A stretch of 64,000 bases of DNA from Pseudomonadota bacterium (GTDB taxonomy: Bacteria; Pseudomonadota; Gammaproteobacteria; Steroidobacterales; Steroidobacteraceae): positions 182,001-246,000 of the forward strand of contig JADJOO010000001.1 in NCBI GenBank assembly GCA_016713725.1. Reading direction: 5' to 3'. Position numbers and translations under genes: made by a program. The first letter of the stretch is position 1. The number at the start of each line of letters is the position of its first letter. Positions 37,285-48,455 of the stretch are shown piece after piece. The notes under the pieces were generated by a model, which ran no database searches, was not told where the DNA came from, and saw only the letters and a program-made list of their open reading frames with translations.

Positions 37285-37683
37285 ATGGCTGACGACAAGA
37301 AGTCCGCAGGCAAGCCTCGCAAGAAGATCAAGCGCGTCGTCACCGACGCGGTTGCTCACGTGCACGCCTCGTTCAACAACACGATCATCACGATCACGGA
37401 CCGCCAGGGCAACACGTTGTCCTGGGCGACTTCGGGCGGCTGCGGTTTCCGCGGTTCGCGCAAGAGCACGCCGTTCGCCGCGCAGGTCGCCGCCGAAAAG
37501 GCCGGCGTCGCCGCGCAGGAATACGGTGTCCGCACCGTCGACGTAAAGGTCCGTGGCCCGGGTCCGGGTCGCGAGTCCGCCGTGCGGGCGCTGAACGCCG
37601 CCGGCCTGAAAGTCACCAGCATCGAGGACGTGACGCCGATCCCGCACAACGGGTGCCGTCCGCCCAAGAAGCGTCGCGTCTGA
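37285..37683 (+). CDS. rpsK: 30S ribosomal protein S11
   Basis: 132 aa. AHVHASFNNTIITITDRQGN, GFRGSRKSTPFAAQVAAEKA and C-terminal IEDVTPIPHNGCRPPKKRRV are typical platform-protein segments. Lys-rich N-terminal tail. Confidence 0.98.
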   Translation: MADDKKSAGKPRKKIKRVVTDAVAHVHASFNNTIITITDRQGNTLSWATSGGCGFRGSRKSTPFAAQVAAEKAGVAAQEYGVRTVDVKVRGPGPGRESAVRALNAAGLKVTSIEDVTPIPHNGCRPPKKRRV

Positions 37684-37709
37684 CGCGCCGCGGCCGAGGA
37701 TAAGACAAC

Positions 37710-38333
37710 ATGGCAAGGTATCTTGGTCCCAAGTGCAAGCTCTCGCGCCGCGAGGGCACCGACCTGTTCCTGAAGAGCGGCGTCAAGTCGCTCGAATCGA
37801 AGTGCAAGCTCGAAGTGCCGCCGGGCGGCATCAAGGGCGAGCGCCGCGCGCGCGTGTCGGGCTACGGCCTGCAGCTGCGTGAAAAGCAGAAGCTGCGTCG
37901 CATGTACGGCGTGCTCGAGCGCCAGTTCCGCGGCTACTACCAGCAGGCGGCTGGCCGTCCGGGGGCCACGGGCGAAACGCTGCTGCAGATTCTCGAAGCG
38001 CGCCTCGACAACGTCGTCTATCGCATGGGTTTCGCCTCGACGCGCAGTGAAGCGCGCCAGCTGGTGAGCCACGGCGCGATCGTCGTGAACGGCTCGCGCC
38101 TCAACATCCCTTCGTACCAGTGCAAGGCCGGCGTCGTCGTCGGCCTTTGCGAGAAAGCGCAGAAGCAGGCGCGTGTTGCGCAGGCCCTGCAGATCCGTGC
38201 CCAGACCGGTTTTCCGGACTGGGTAGAGGTCGACGAAAAGAAGTTCTCGGGTGTCCTGAAGTCGTTGCCTGAGCGCGGCGACATCCTGCCGGACATCAAC
38301 GAAAGCCTCGTCGTCGAGTTGTACTCCAAGTAA
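37710..38333 (+). CDS. rpsD: 30S ribosomal protein S4
   Basis: 207 aa. MARYLGPKCKLSRREGTDLF start and the S4 RNA-binding domain (RLDNVVYRMGFASTRSEARQ, LVSHGAIVVNGSRLNIPS). Initiates 30S assembly and, in E. coli, represses the alpha operon. Confidence 0.98.
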   Translation: MARYLGPKCKLSRREGTDLFLKSGVKSLESKCKLEVPPGGIKGERRARVSGYGLQLREKQKLRRMYGVLERQFRGYYQQAAGRPGATGETLLQILEARLDNVVYRMGFASTRSEARQLVSHGAIVVNGSRLNIPSYQCKAGVVVGLCEKAQKQARVAQALQIRAQTGFPDWVEVDEKKFSGVLKSLPERGDILPDINESLVVELYSK

Positions 38334-38381
38334 CCATCCGGCCCGGTCGAACCGGGCCTTGCTAAGGCAAGGGCACCTCAA

Positions 38382-39386
38382 ATGCAGTCAGCCGTTGCGG
38401 AATTCCTCCGTCCGCGCGTGGTGAAGGTGACGCCGACGTCACCGCGTCACGCCAAGATCGTCATCGAACCGTTCGAGCGTGGCTTCGGCCACACGCTCGG
38501 CAATGCGCTGCGCCGCGTGCTGCTGTCGTCCATGCCGGGCGCCGCCATCACCGAAGTCGAGATCGACGGCGTGCTGCACGAATACACCAGCATCGAGGGC
38601 GTGCAGGAAGACGTCGTCGACATCCTGCTGAACCTCAAGCTCGTCGCGATCCGCATGCACACGCGTGACACGGCCGAGCTGCGCCTTTCGAAGAAGGGCC
38701 CGGGCCCGGTCACGGCGGGCGACATCCAGACCGACCACGACGTCGAGATCCTGAACCCGGAGCTCGTGATCGCCAACCTGACCAAGGCCGGCGAACTCAA
38801 CATGACGCTCAAGGTCGAGAAGGGCCGCGGCTATCGTCCGGCCCTCCAGCGCCTCGCGTTCGAAGAAGCCAGCCGCCCGATCGGTCGCCTGCTGCTCGAC
38901 GCGTCGTTCAGCCCGATCCGCAAGGTCACCTACAACGTCGAAGCGGCGCGCGTCGAACAGCGCACCGACCTCGACAAGCTGATCATCGACATCGAGACCA
39001 ACGGCACGATCGACGCGGAAGAAGCGATTCGCCGCGCCGGTTCGATCCTGAAGGACCAGCTGTCGGTGTTCGTCGACCTGCAGGGCCAGGACGAAGAAAA
39101 GTCGCGCCCGGCCGACCACCATTTTGACCCGCTGCTGCTGCGTCCCGTCGACGAACTGGAACTCACCGTGCGCAGTGCGAACTGCCTCAAGGCGGAGAAC
39201 ATCCACTACATCGGCGACCTCGTGCAGAAGACCGAAGTCGAGCTGCTGCGCACGCCGAACCTCGGCAAGAAGTCGCTCACCGAGATCAAGGAAGTGCTGG
39301 AAAGCCACGGCCTCTCGCTCGGCATGCGCCTCGACAACTGGCCGCCCTCGGGCCTGAAGCGCGACGACGAGCGCGACGTCCTCTAA
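38382..39386 (+). CDS. rpoA: RNA polymerase alpha subunit
   Basis: 334 aa, slightly above the usual ~329. N-terminal assembly domain with PFERGFGHTLGNALRRVLLS. The C-terminal domain, which contacts UP elements and activators, reads LLLRPVDELELTVRSANCLK and NLGKKSLTEIKEVLESHGL. No frame problems, unlike rpoB and rpoC. Confidence 0.99.
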   Translation: MQSAVAEFLRPRVVKVTPTSPRHAKIVIEPFERGFGHTLGNALRRVLLSSMPGAAITEVEIDGVLHEYTSIEGVQEDVVDILLNLKLVAIRMHTRDTAELRLSKKGPGPVTAGDIQTDHDVEILNPELVIANLTKAGELNMTLKVEKGRGYRPALQRLAFEEASRPIGRLLLDASFSPIRKVTYNVEAARVEQRTDLDKLIIDIETNGTIDAEEAIRRAGSILKDQLSVFVDLQGQDEEKSRPADHHFDPLLLRPVDELELTVRSANCLKAENIHYIGDLVQKTEVELLRTPNLGKKSLTEIKEVLESHGLSLGMRLDNWPPSGLKRDDERDVL

Positions 39387-39437
39387 GTAGCGAACAGTGA
39401 CCGGCGATCGGTTCGCCGGTCGGAAAGAGATCAAGAC

Positions 39438-39956
39438 ATGCGACACGGACTTACCGGGCGGCAGCTGAGCCGCAATGCGACGCACCGCTCGGCGATGCTG
39501 CGCAACATGGCGGCTTCGCTGCTGCGTCACGAGACCATCAAGACGACGGTCCCGAAGGCAAAGGAGCTGCGCCGTTTCGTCGAGCCGCTCATCACGCTCG
39601 GCAAGAAGGACAGCGCGGCGAACCGTCGCCTCGCGTTCTCGCGCCTGCGCGACGCGGAAGTCGTGACCAAGCTGTTTGCCGAGCTGGGCCCGCGCTTCGC
39701 GGCGCGTCCGGGCGGCTACACGCGCATCCTGCACATGGCCACGCGCTCCGGCGACAATGCCGACATGGCGCTGATGGCGCTGGTCGATCGCGCTGCACCG
39801 GCCGTCGAGGCGCCGGCCGCGGACGCGGGCGAGATGAAGCCGAAGGCCCGCAAGAAGAAGGCGGCAGATGACGCTCCTGCTACGGCAGCCGCTGCGGGCG
39901 ACGAGCCGGCGAAGAAGCCGCGTGCGCCCCGCAAGAAGAAGGCCGCCGCCGCCTGA
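39438..39956 (+). CDS. rplQ: 50S ribosomal protein L17 with basic Ala/Lys tail
   Basis: 172 aa. Residues 1-~120 are the normal protein (MRHGLTGRQLSRNATHRSAM, HETIKTTVPKAKELRRFVEP). A tail of ~45 residues of Ala, Lys and Pro (KPKARKKKAADD...KKPRAPRKKKAAAA) follows. Lysine-rich tails of this kind occur on L17 in some lineages; function unknown. Last gene of the alpha operon. Confidence 0.96.
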   Translation: MRHGLTGRQLSRNATHRSAMLRNMAASLLRHETIKTTVPKAKELRRFVEPLITLGKKDSAANRRLAFSRLRDAEVVTKLFAELGPRFAARPGGYTRILHMATRSGDNADMALMALVDRAAPAVEAPAADAGEMKPKARKKKAADDAPATAAAAGDEPAKKPRAPRKKKAAAA

Positions 39957-40021
39957 TCGATTCGACGGTTGCCGCGGCCCGAACGGTTCAGTTCAGAACC
40001 GCGCCGCCGCGAAAGAGGATG

Positions 40022-40051
40022 AAGCCGGACCCGTGTCCGGCTTTTCTTTTT
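40022..40051 (+). terminator. terminator after rplQ
   Basis: AAGCCGGAC (40022-40030) pairs perfectly with GTCCGGCTT (40035-40043) around CCGT, followed by TTCTTTTT. Ends the alpha operon before mscL. Confidence 0.88.
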
Positions 40052-40107
40052 CCGGGTCCTCCCATACCGTGCATCGGATTCACCAGACACTACGGAGCGG
40101 TCAGCAC

Positions 40108-40500
40108 ATGAGCATCGTCACTGAATTCAAGGAATTCGCCATGAAGGGCAACGTGCTCGACATGGCGGTCGGCGTCGTGATCGGTGGCGCGTTCGGCAAG
40201 ATCGTCTCGTCGCTGGTGGGCGACGTGGTCACGCCGATGATCGGCAAGGCCGTAGGTGGCGTGAATTTCAAGGACCTGGCGATCAGCCTCGGCACGGACC
40301 CGGCCGGCGCGCCGATCCTCGTGAAGTACGGCATGTTCCTGCAGAACATCTTCGACTTCGTGATCATCGCCGCTGCGATCTTCATGGCGGTCAAGGCGAT
40401 CAACCGGCTGAAGACGCCGCCACCGCCCGCTGCGGATCCGGCGCCGGCGCCGGAGGTGGTGCTGCTCGGCGAGATTCGCGACCTGCTGAAAAAGCAGTAG
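40108..40500 (+). CDS. mscL: large-conductance mechanosensitive channel
   Basis: 130 aa, two membrane helices (about 15-45 and 75-98). N-terminal amphipathic helix and gate MSIVTEFKEFAMKGNVLDMA then VGVVIGGAFGKIVSSLVGDV. C-terminal cytoplasmic bundle after a Pro-rich linker. Releases solutes on hypo-osmotic shock. The 298 bp that follow hold no supportable gene. Confidence 0.97.
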   Translation: MSIVTEFKEFAMKGNVLDMAVGVVIGGAFGKIVSSLVGDVVTPMIGKAVGGVNFKDLAISLGTDPAGAPILVKYGMFLQNIFDFVIIAAAIFMAVKAINRLKTPPPPAADPAPAPEVVLLGEIRDLLKKQ

Positions 40501-40798
40501 CCGCCGCCGCGCTGGGGGCGGCCTGCTCCGGCGCGCACCGGGCGAGCGCGCATCGTGAATCGCGGCGGTGGACCGACGATTCACGGCCAGCCTTGCTCGA
40601 GCGGGCGAGACGATGGTGTCATCGCAGACAGAACCCGCGGGCCGCCTCGCGCCTGCGCTCGAGCTGCGGCCGTCCGACACGGTGCGCGTCCAGCACCAGC
40701 CTCTGCGCGGTCCAGCAAGTGCGCCGCATACATCGTCCCTCGCGATTCGGCGCGGACCCGGTGCGCACCACCTCTGGTCCCGACGGGCGGGAGGATCG

Positions 40799-42148
40799 CT
40801 ATGCAAGCTTCGCGAATGCGTCCCGCGTGAGGTTCTCGGGCGGGCCCGACGCCGAGCAGGCGACGTCGTCCTCGATGCGGATGCCGCCATACGGCTTCAG
40901 GCGTCGCACGACATCCCAGGCGATGTAACGGCCGAGACCATTCTTCTGCGCCTCGTCGAGCAGCAGGTCGATGAAGTACAGGCCCGGCTCGATGGTGACG
41001 ACCACTCCCGGCTCGAGCCGACGCGTGAGTCGCAAGTAACGATGGCCCGTTGGACGCGGAATTTCGGTGCGGCCCGAATCGTCCGCAGCGAGACCCGCCA
41101 CGTCGTGCACCTGGATGCCGAGCAGGTGCCCGATGCCATGCGGGAAGAACACGCCCGACACACCATTTTCCGCGGCCTGTTCGGCCGTGCATCCGGCGAC
41201 GACGCCCGCCTGCACCAGCGCGCTGGCGATCAGGCGATGAGCGAGCAGGTGAATCTGGCGGTAATCGAACCCCGGTCGAACTGCGGCGCAGAGTTCGAGC
41301 TGCAGCGTCTCCATCGAACTCATCAGTTCCAGGAAGGTCGGGTCGGTGCCAGCCGCATCCGCAACGTGCGTGCGCGTAATGTCGCTCGCATAGCCGCGGA
41401 ACTGCGCGCCCGCGTCGATCAGGAACGTGGGGCGCGGCACGTCGCGCCTGCGGCCCAGCGTCGTGTAATGCAGGATGGCAGCCCCCTCGCCAAACGCGAT
41501 GATGTTGCCGTATGGCAGCTCCTGTTCCCGCAATCCGACGGCAGAGCAGTAAGCCTGGTGCACTTCGAATTCCGAGGCCCCGGCGCGATAGGCCTTTTCA
41601 GCCGCAACGTGACCGACTGCTCCGAGCCGTGACGCCTCGCGCATGCACGCGAGTTCGTAGGGCGTCTTGACGGCGCGGTGGTAATGCAGGTACGACAGCA
41701 AGCCGGCTGGATTCGTGGCGCTGAAGCCCCAATCGGCAAACTCGGCGGGCAGCTCGCCGATGCACGCCAGGCGACGATTACCGGCGTCGAGCAGGCCGCG
41801 CGCGTCGGCGGGCTCCCGGATCACGGTGAGGTCGAATGCGCGGGTCCAGGCTGCGGTCGGGACCGCCGGCGGCTTGTGCCAGTAGTCGGCGGGCTGGTGA
41901 AACACCAGCTGCGGCCGGCGGCCGGGGAGGTAGCGGACGAAGCAATCCGGCGCTTCCTGCAAGGGTGCCCAATGCAGGAAATGCGGGTTCGCCTTGAAGG
42001 CGGGGCCATGGTCGTCCAGGAAATGCAGCCCGGGGCGGCCGGAGTACACGACGAGGCCGTCGTAGCCTTCGCGCTCCAGGGCACGGTCCGCAAGCGCCTG
42101 GACGTGCTGCAGGTGGGCAGGAAACAACCGGTCGATGGCATCCGTCAT
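40799..42148 (-). CDS. pepQ: Xaa-Pro dipeptidase (prolidase, M24 family)
   Basis: 449 aa. C-terminal pita-bread fold with the binuclear metal ligands: two Asp in DAGAQFRGYASDITRTH, His in FFPHGIGHLLGIQVHD, Glu in VVTIEPGLYFID and Glu in GGIRIEDDV. The N-terminal half is the smaller regulatory domain. Length and the lack of an aminopeptidase-P-like N-terminus favour PepQ over PepP. Stand-alone gene with a 240-bp divergent gap to the next gene. Confidence 0.88.
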   Translation of the reverse strand: MTDAIDRLFPAHLQHVQALADRALEREGYDGLVVYSGRPGLHFLDDHGPAFKANPHFLHWAPLQEAPDCFVRYLPGRRPQLVFHQPADYWHKPPAVPTAAWTRAFDLTVIREPADARGLLDAGNRRLACIGELPAEFADWGFSATNPAGLLSYLHYHRAVKTPYELACMREASRLGAVGHVAAEKAYRAGASEFEVHQAYCSAVGLREQELPYGNIIAFGEGAAILHYTTLGRRRDVPRPTFLIDAGAQFRGYASDITRTHVADAAGTDPTFLELMSSMETLQLELCAAVRPGFDYRQIHLLAHRLIASALVQAGVVAGCTAEQAAENGVSGVFFPHGIGHLLGIQVHDVAGLAADDSGRTEIPRPTGHRYLRLTRRLEPGVVVTIEPGLYFIDLLLDEAQKNGLGRYIAWDVVRRLKPYGGIRIEDDVACSASGPPENLTRDAFAKLA

Positions 42149-42284
42149 GGTCAGGGCCCCTGGGTCAGGAACCCACGATCATAGGAGAACCGGGGCCCTA
42201 TGGGCGGTCTGTCGAGCGCCCCGACCTTGGGGTCTGTCGCCAGATAGAGACAGTTTATCGCCTTACCTTTAGAAAGCGGGGTCC

Positions 42285-42290
42285 TAGAAT
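42285..42290 (+). promoter_or_regulatory. weak candidate -10 for the Ala-rich lipoprotein gene
   Basis: TAGAAT at 42285-42290 lies ~100 bp before the start codon in the 240-bp gap between divergent genes, with TTACCT 16 bp upstream as a poor -35. The leader also contains a T6 run near 42370. Tentative. Confidence 0.25.
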
Positions 42291-42388
42291 CGCACCCGCG
42301 CATCAAGCAGGCCCGCCACAAGGTGGGTCGGTTGAAGGTGCAAGGTGTTCGACATCATCAGACTGCAATTTTTTGGGGTATTTATTCA

Positions 42389-42721
42389 ATGAACGCGAAG
42401 ATCGCTCTCGCCGCCGCCCTTGCCGCACTGGTCCTCGCCGGCTGCGCCAAGAAGGAAGAAGCCGTCGAAGCCACGCAGGAAGCTGCTGCTGACGCAGCCG
42501 CTGCCGCTGGCGAGGCTGCTGACGCCGCCACGGACGCCGCTGCTGCCGCGACGGACGCTGCCGCCGCCGCTGGCGACGCCGCTGTCGATGCGACTGCCGC
42601 CGCCGCTGGCGACGCCGCCGCTGCTGCTGGCGATGCCGCCGCTGCCGCTGGCGACGCCGCTGCCGCTGCTGGCGACGCCGCGCAGGACGCTGGCGCTGCA
42701 GCCCAGGAAGCGACCAAGTAA
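42389..42721 (+). CDS. small Ala-rich heptad-repeat lipoprotein
   Basis: 110 aa. Residues 1-~19 are a lipoprotein signal peptide with lipobox LAGC, so the mature protein starts at a lipidated Cys followed by KKEEAVEATQEA. The rest is almost only Ala, Asp, Gly, Thr and Glu. From about residue 70 it is a strict seven-residue repeat GDAAAAA (three perfect copies, then GDAAQDA), and the DNA repeats with 21-bp periodicity. The Ala heptads suggest a straight helix or Ala-coil, reminiscent of Lpp-type envelope lipoproteins. No family recognised. Confidence 0.8.
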   Translation: MNAKIALAAALAALVLAGCAKKEEAVEATQEAAADAAAAAGEAADAATDAAAAATDAAAAAGDAAVDATAAAAGDAAAAAGDAAAAAGDAAAAAGDAAQDAGAAAQEATK

Positions 42722-42870
42722 TTGGCGCTGGCTGTTCGCCGGCCCGTCGCGGGCTGACGAAAAGATGGGGCGGATCCCGGCTGGGGTCCGCTCCATTCTC
42801 GCTGCAGGAGACCAGCCCCGGCGCCCCGGAGGCCCGGTGATCGAGGCACCCGCTGGAGGCGGGTCGGGCA

Positions 42871-43386
42871 GTGCCAGTAACGGTACGTGACGCTCGCAGC
42901 TCGACTGAAGACCGCGAATGGATCCGGGCGGTCTACCGCGACTATCTGTCTGAGCTTTCCGCGTCGAAGTCCGGATTATTCCCCGCGCTTGGCGAATGGG
43001 ATGCGCGCGAAAGCGAGTTCCTCGCCGGTTGGTTCGCCGACTCCGGCGCCAATCCGTTCGTGATTCTCGACGCGGGCCACCGCATCGGTTTCGCCCTCGT
43101 ATCGCGTCCGCCTGCGTTTCCGCGCACGTCGGTCAACTACCGAATGTCTGAGTTCTTTATCGTGAGCGCTGCGCGCCGCCGCGGCGTGGGCGCGTCCGCC
43201 GCCTCGCTGCTGTTCAACCGCTTTGCCGGCGACTGGGAAGTCCTGGAAGACGAGCAGAACCGCCCCGCGCTGCAGTTCTGGCGCCGCGTGATAGGCCGCC
43301 AGACGTCGGGCCAATTCTCGGAGACGCGGGCGGGAAGTGCGCCATCGCTTCCGCACGGAAGCGCCCCCGGGCGCGGCGCGAGCTGA
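42871..43386 (+). CDS. GNAT-family N-acetyltransferase
   Basis: 171 aa, GTG start (MPVTVRDARSSTEDREWIRA). Acetyl-CoA-binding motif A is recognisable in SEFFIVSAARRRGVGASAAS (RxxGxG/A-type loop after a beta strand), followed by a helix and WEVLEDEQNRPALQFWRRVI, which matches motif B. The C-terminal ~25 residues are low-complexity. Acceptor substrate unknown. The 150-bp gap to the lipoprotein gene contains nothing recognisable. Confidence 0.75.
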   Translation: MPVTVRDARSSTEDREWIRAVYRDYLSELSASKSGLFPALGEWDARESEFLAGWFADSGANPFVILDAGHRIGFALVSRPPAFPRTSVNYRMSEFFIVSAARRRGVGASAASLLFNRFAGDWEVLEDEQNRPALQFWRRVIGRQTSGQFSETRAGSAPSLPHGSAPGRGAS

Positions 43387-43549
43387 TCTTGCCACTGCTC
43401 TCGTCAGCGCGAGAAATCGACCACGCCAGGGTGAGGGCGCCAAGCTCTTGGATGGGGTCCGGTCTTCCTCGGCGCTCCGTGACGGCAGAACAGTGCGGCG
43501 GCACTGCCGGGTTGCGCACACGCGCCCGTTAGGGCTCGCAGTGGGCTCA

Positions 43550-43571
43550 CCGATTTCCAGTTGGAAATCGG
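43550..43571. terminator. hairpin between convergent genes
   Basis: CCGATTTCC (43550-43558) pairs perfectly with GGAAATCGG (43563-43571), loop AGTT, in the gap between the acetyltransferase and uvrA, which converge. No strong T-run on either side, so termination is plausible but unproven. Confidence 0.4.
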
Positions 43572-43580
43572 GGAGCGTCC

Positions 43581-46429
<2,849 letters not shown>

Positions 46430-46443
46430 GCAGCTCAGCTTTC

Positions 46444-46463
46444 AGGCTGCCGGGAGGCAGCCT
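46444..46463. promoter_or_regulatory. perfect palindrome between uvrA and the MFS gene
   Basis: AGGCTGCC-GGGA-GGCAGCCT, 15 bp upstream of the uvrA start on the minus strand and 8 bp before the upstream MFS start on the plus strand. It does not match the LexA box of E. coli (CTGT-N8-ACAG). It could be an operator or a 5' leader hairpin. Confidence 0.5.
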
Positions 46464-46471
46464 GCTAATAT

Positions 46472-47719
46472 ATGCGGCTCTTCCGATCCGAGGCAAAGAC
46501 CATCCGACCCCGTGAGACGACCCCGCGGCTGGCGATGACGCCCCTTGAACGCCGGTCCGTCGGCGCGTTGGCGGCCATCTATGCGTCGCGCATGCTCGGC
46601 ATGTTCCTGATGCTGCCGGTGCTGGCCCTGCACGCTCACACGCTGCCCGACTACTCCCCCGAGATGCTGGGCCTGGCGATGGGCGCCTACGGCCTGACGC
46701 AGGCGCTGCTGCAGATCCCGTTCGGGCGCTGGTCGGACCGCTTCGGCCGCAAGCCGCTGATTACTATCGGATTGCTGTTCTATGCAGCCGGATCCGTACT
46801 CGGCATGTTTGCGCACACCACGTGGCTGCTGGTCCTGGCCCGCGGTGTCCAGGGTGCGGGCGCCGTCTCGGCTTCGGTGACGGCGCTGATGGCCGATCTG
46901 ACCCGCAGTGAAGTCCGCACCCGCGCGATGGCCGTGATCGGCATCAGCATAGGGCTGTCTTTCGTCGTGGCGTTGATCGTCGCGCCTGCGCTGGATGCCG
47001 CGGTGGGCGTGCCGGGTATCTTCGGCATCATGCTGGCGATGGCGATCCTGGGCATCGCCCTGCTGTATTTCGCGGTCCCGGCCGAGCCGGAACGCACGGG
47101 CGGGGCGGAGAGCCGCAGGCTGTCCGGACTGTTCGAGATCTTGAGCCGGCCGCAATTGCGTCCGCTGTATTTCGGCATGTTCGCGCTGCACGCGATCATG
47201 ACCGCAACGTTCATTTCGGTGCCGCAGGTACTGGAGCAGACACTGGGGGTCGCCCGGGCGTCGCACTGGGCCGTTTACCTGTGTGTGTTCGTCGCCTCGC
47301 TGGTCGGCACCGTGCCGTTGATCCTGCGAACCGAAAGGACCAGCACCAAGGGAGCAGGGCTGTTCCTCGTGTCGGTCGTGCTGGTCGGCGTGGCACAGGC
47401 CCTGCTGGGACTCGATCACGCCGACTACTGGGTCGTGATGGCGGCGCTGACCCTGTTCTTTGCCGTCTTCAATTTCCTCGAAGCCCGCCTGCCGGCCTTG
47501 CTGACCCTGATGGCCCCGGCCGCCGACCGCGGCGCCGCCCTGGGTGTCTTTGCGACTTCCCAGTTCCTGGTTGCCTTCTGCGGCGGCGTGATGGGCGGCA
47601 TCCTGCTGGGCCGGTTCGGCATCTCCGGCGTGTTCTGGGGCTGTGCCGTCCTCGCCTTCGTCTGGGCGCTGCTCGTGTTCCGGCCGTCCCTGGCCACCCC
47701 CGAGATCGTTTCCAGCTGA
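46472..47719 (+). CDS. MFS transporter (drug/H+ antiporter-like)
   Basis: 415 aa with about 12 membrane helices. The loop 2-3 signature is in GRWSDRFGRKPLITIGLLFY and motif C-like glycines follow later (GPALDAAVG-type region, PALDAAVGVPGIFG). Two starts are possible: ATG 46472, which sits inside a TAATAT-like -10, or ATG 46535 (MTPLERRSVGALAAIY), which begins right at the first helix and is preferred. Substrate unknown. It lacks the extra C-terminal domain of YajR-type transporters. Confidence 0.8.
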   Translation: MRLFRSEAKTIRPRETTPRLAMTPLERRSVGALAAIYASRMLGMFLMLPVLALHAHTLPDYSPEMLGLAMGAYGLTQALLQIPFGRWSDRFGRKPLITIGLLFYAAGSVLGMFAHTTWLLVLARGVQGAGAVSASVTALMADLTRSEVRTRAMAVIGISIGLSFVVALIVAPALDAAVGVPGIFGIMLAMAILGIALLYFAVPAEPERTGGAESRRLSGLFEILSRPQLRPLYFGMFALHAIMTATFISVPQVLEQTLGVARASHWAVYLCVFVASLVGTVPLILRTERTSTKGAGLFLVSVVLVGVAQALLGLDHADYWVVMAALTLFFAVFNFLEARLPALLTLMAPAADRGAALGVFATSQFLVAFCGGVMGGILLGRFGISGVFWGCAVLAFVWALLVFRPSLATPEIVSS

Positions 47720-47805
47720 ACCCGGCCGTTTTCCATGCTTACGCACCGGTCCCCCGGTTGCCGTAAAATCTCACCACATTCCCACTCCTGCGCAGGCTTC
47801 CCCGA

Positions 47806-48282
47806 ATGGCACGTGGCATCAACAAAGTCATCCTCGTCGGCAATCTCGGCAAGGATCCCGAGACACGCTACATGCCGAACGGCAAGGCGGTCACCAATTT
47901 CAGCGTTGCCACTTCCGAGAGCTGGAAGGACAAGCAGACCGGTGAACAGCGCGAACAGACGGAGTGGCACAACATCGTCATGTACGACCGCCTCGCCGAG
48001 ATCGCGGCCGAGTACCTGAAGAAGGGCTCGCAGGTCTACGTCGAAGGCAAGCTGCGCACGCGCAAGTGGCAGGACAAGGAAGGCCGCGACCGCTACACCA
48101 CCGAGATCAACGCCAACGAGATGCAGATGCTTGGCGGCCGCGCGGGTGGCGGTGGTGGCGGCATGGGCGGCGGCGAGTCCCGCGGGGAAGGCCGTCCGGC
48201 GCCTGCCAGCACTGGCGGTGGTGGTCGCGCACCGGCGCAGGGCCCGGAAGAATCGCCGTTCGACGACGATATCCCGTTCTAG
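47806..48282 (+). CDS. ssb: single-stranded DNA-binding protein
   Basis: 158 aa. OB fold residues 1-~110 (ARGINKVILVGNLGKDPETR, TEWHNIVMYDRLAEIAAEYL), a Gly-rich linker (GGGGGMGGGESRGE) and the conserved acidic tip ending DDDIPF that recruits repair and replication partners. Next to uvrA with an MFS gene between them. Confidence 0.98.
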   Translation: MARGINKVILVGNLGKDPETRYMPNGKAVTNFSVATSESWKDKQTGEQREQTEWHNIVMYDRLAEIAAEYLKKGSQVYVEGKLRTRKWQDKEGRDRYTTEINANEMQMLGGRAGGGGGGMGGGESRGEGRPAPASTGGGGRAPAQGPEESPFDDDIPF

Positions 48283-48360
48283 GAGTCGCTGCGCGCAAGG
48301 GCTGCGCCAGCCACGGCCCAGCAGCCGAGGCCGCGGACCTGCCTGGTCCGAGGGCGTTTT

Positions 48361-48384
48361 GCGCCTGGTAAGGCGCCGTTTTTG
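48361..48384 (+). terminator. terminator after ssb
   Basis: GCGCCT (48361-48366) / AGGCGC (48371-48376) with GGTA loop, then CGTTTTTGC. Located ~80 bp after the ssb stop and before miaB. Confidence 0.7.
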
Positions 48385-48455
48385 CTGGAGTTTTTGTATT
48401 CCGGCCATCGCCGACGGGCCTGCGTGGCCGCAACGTTCCGTATACTTGCCGCCCC

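Noticed and set aside
40501..40798. Possible small gene between mscL and the peptidase
   Set aside because: Only frames that are shadows or extensions of the opposite strand; no start with a ribosome-binding site and no family-like sequence.
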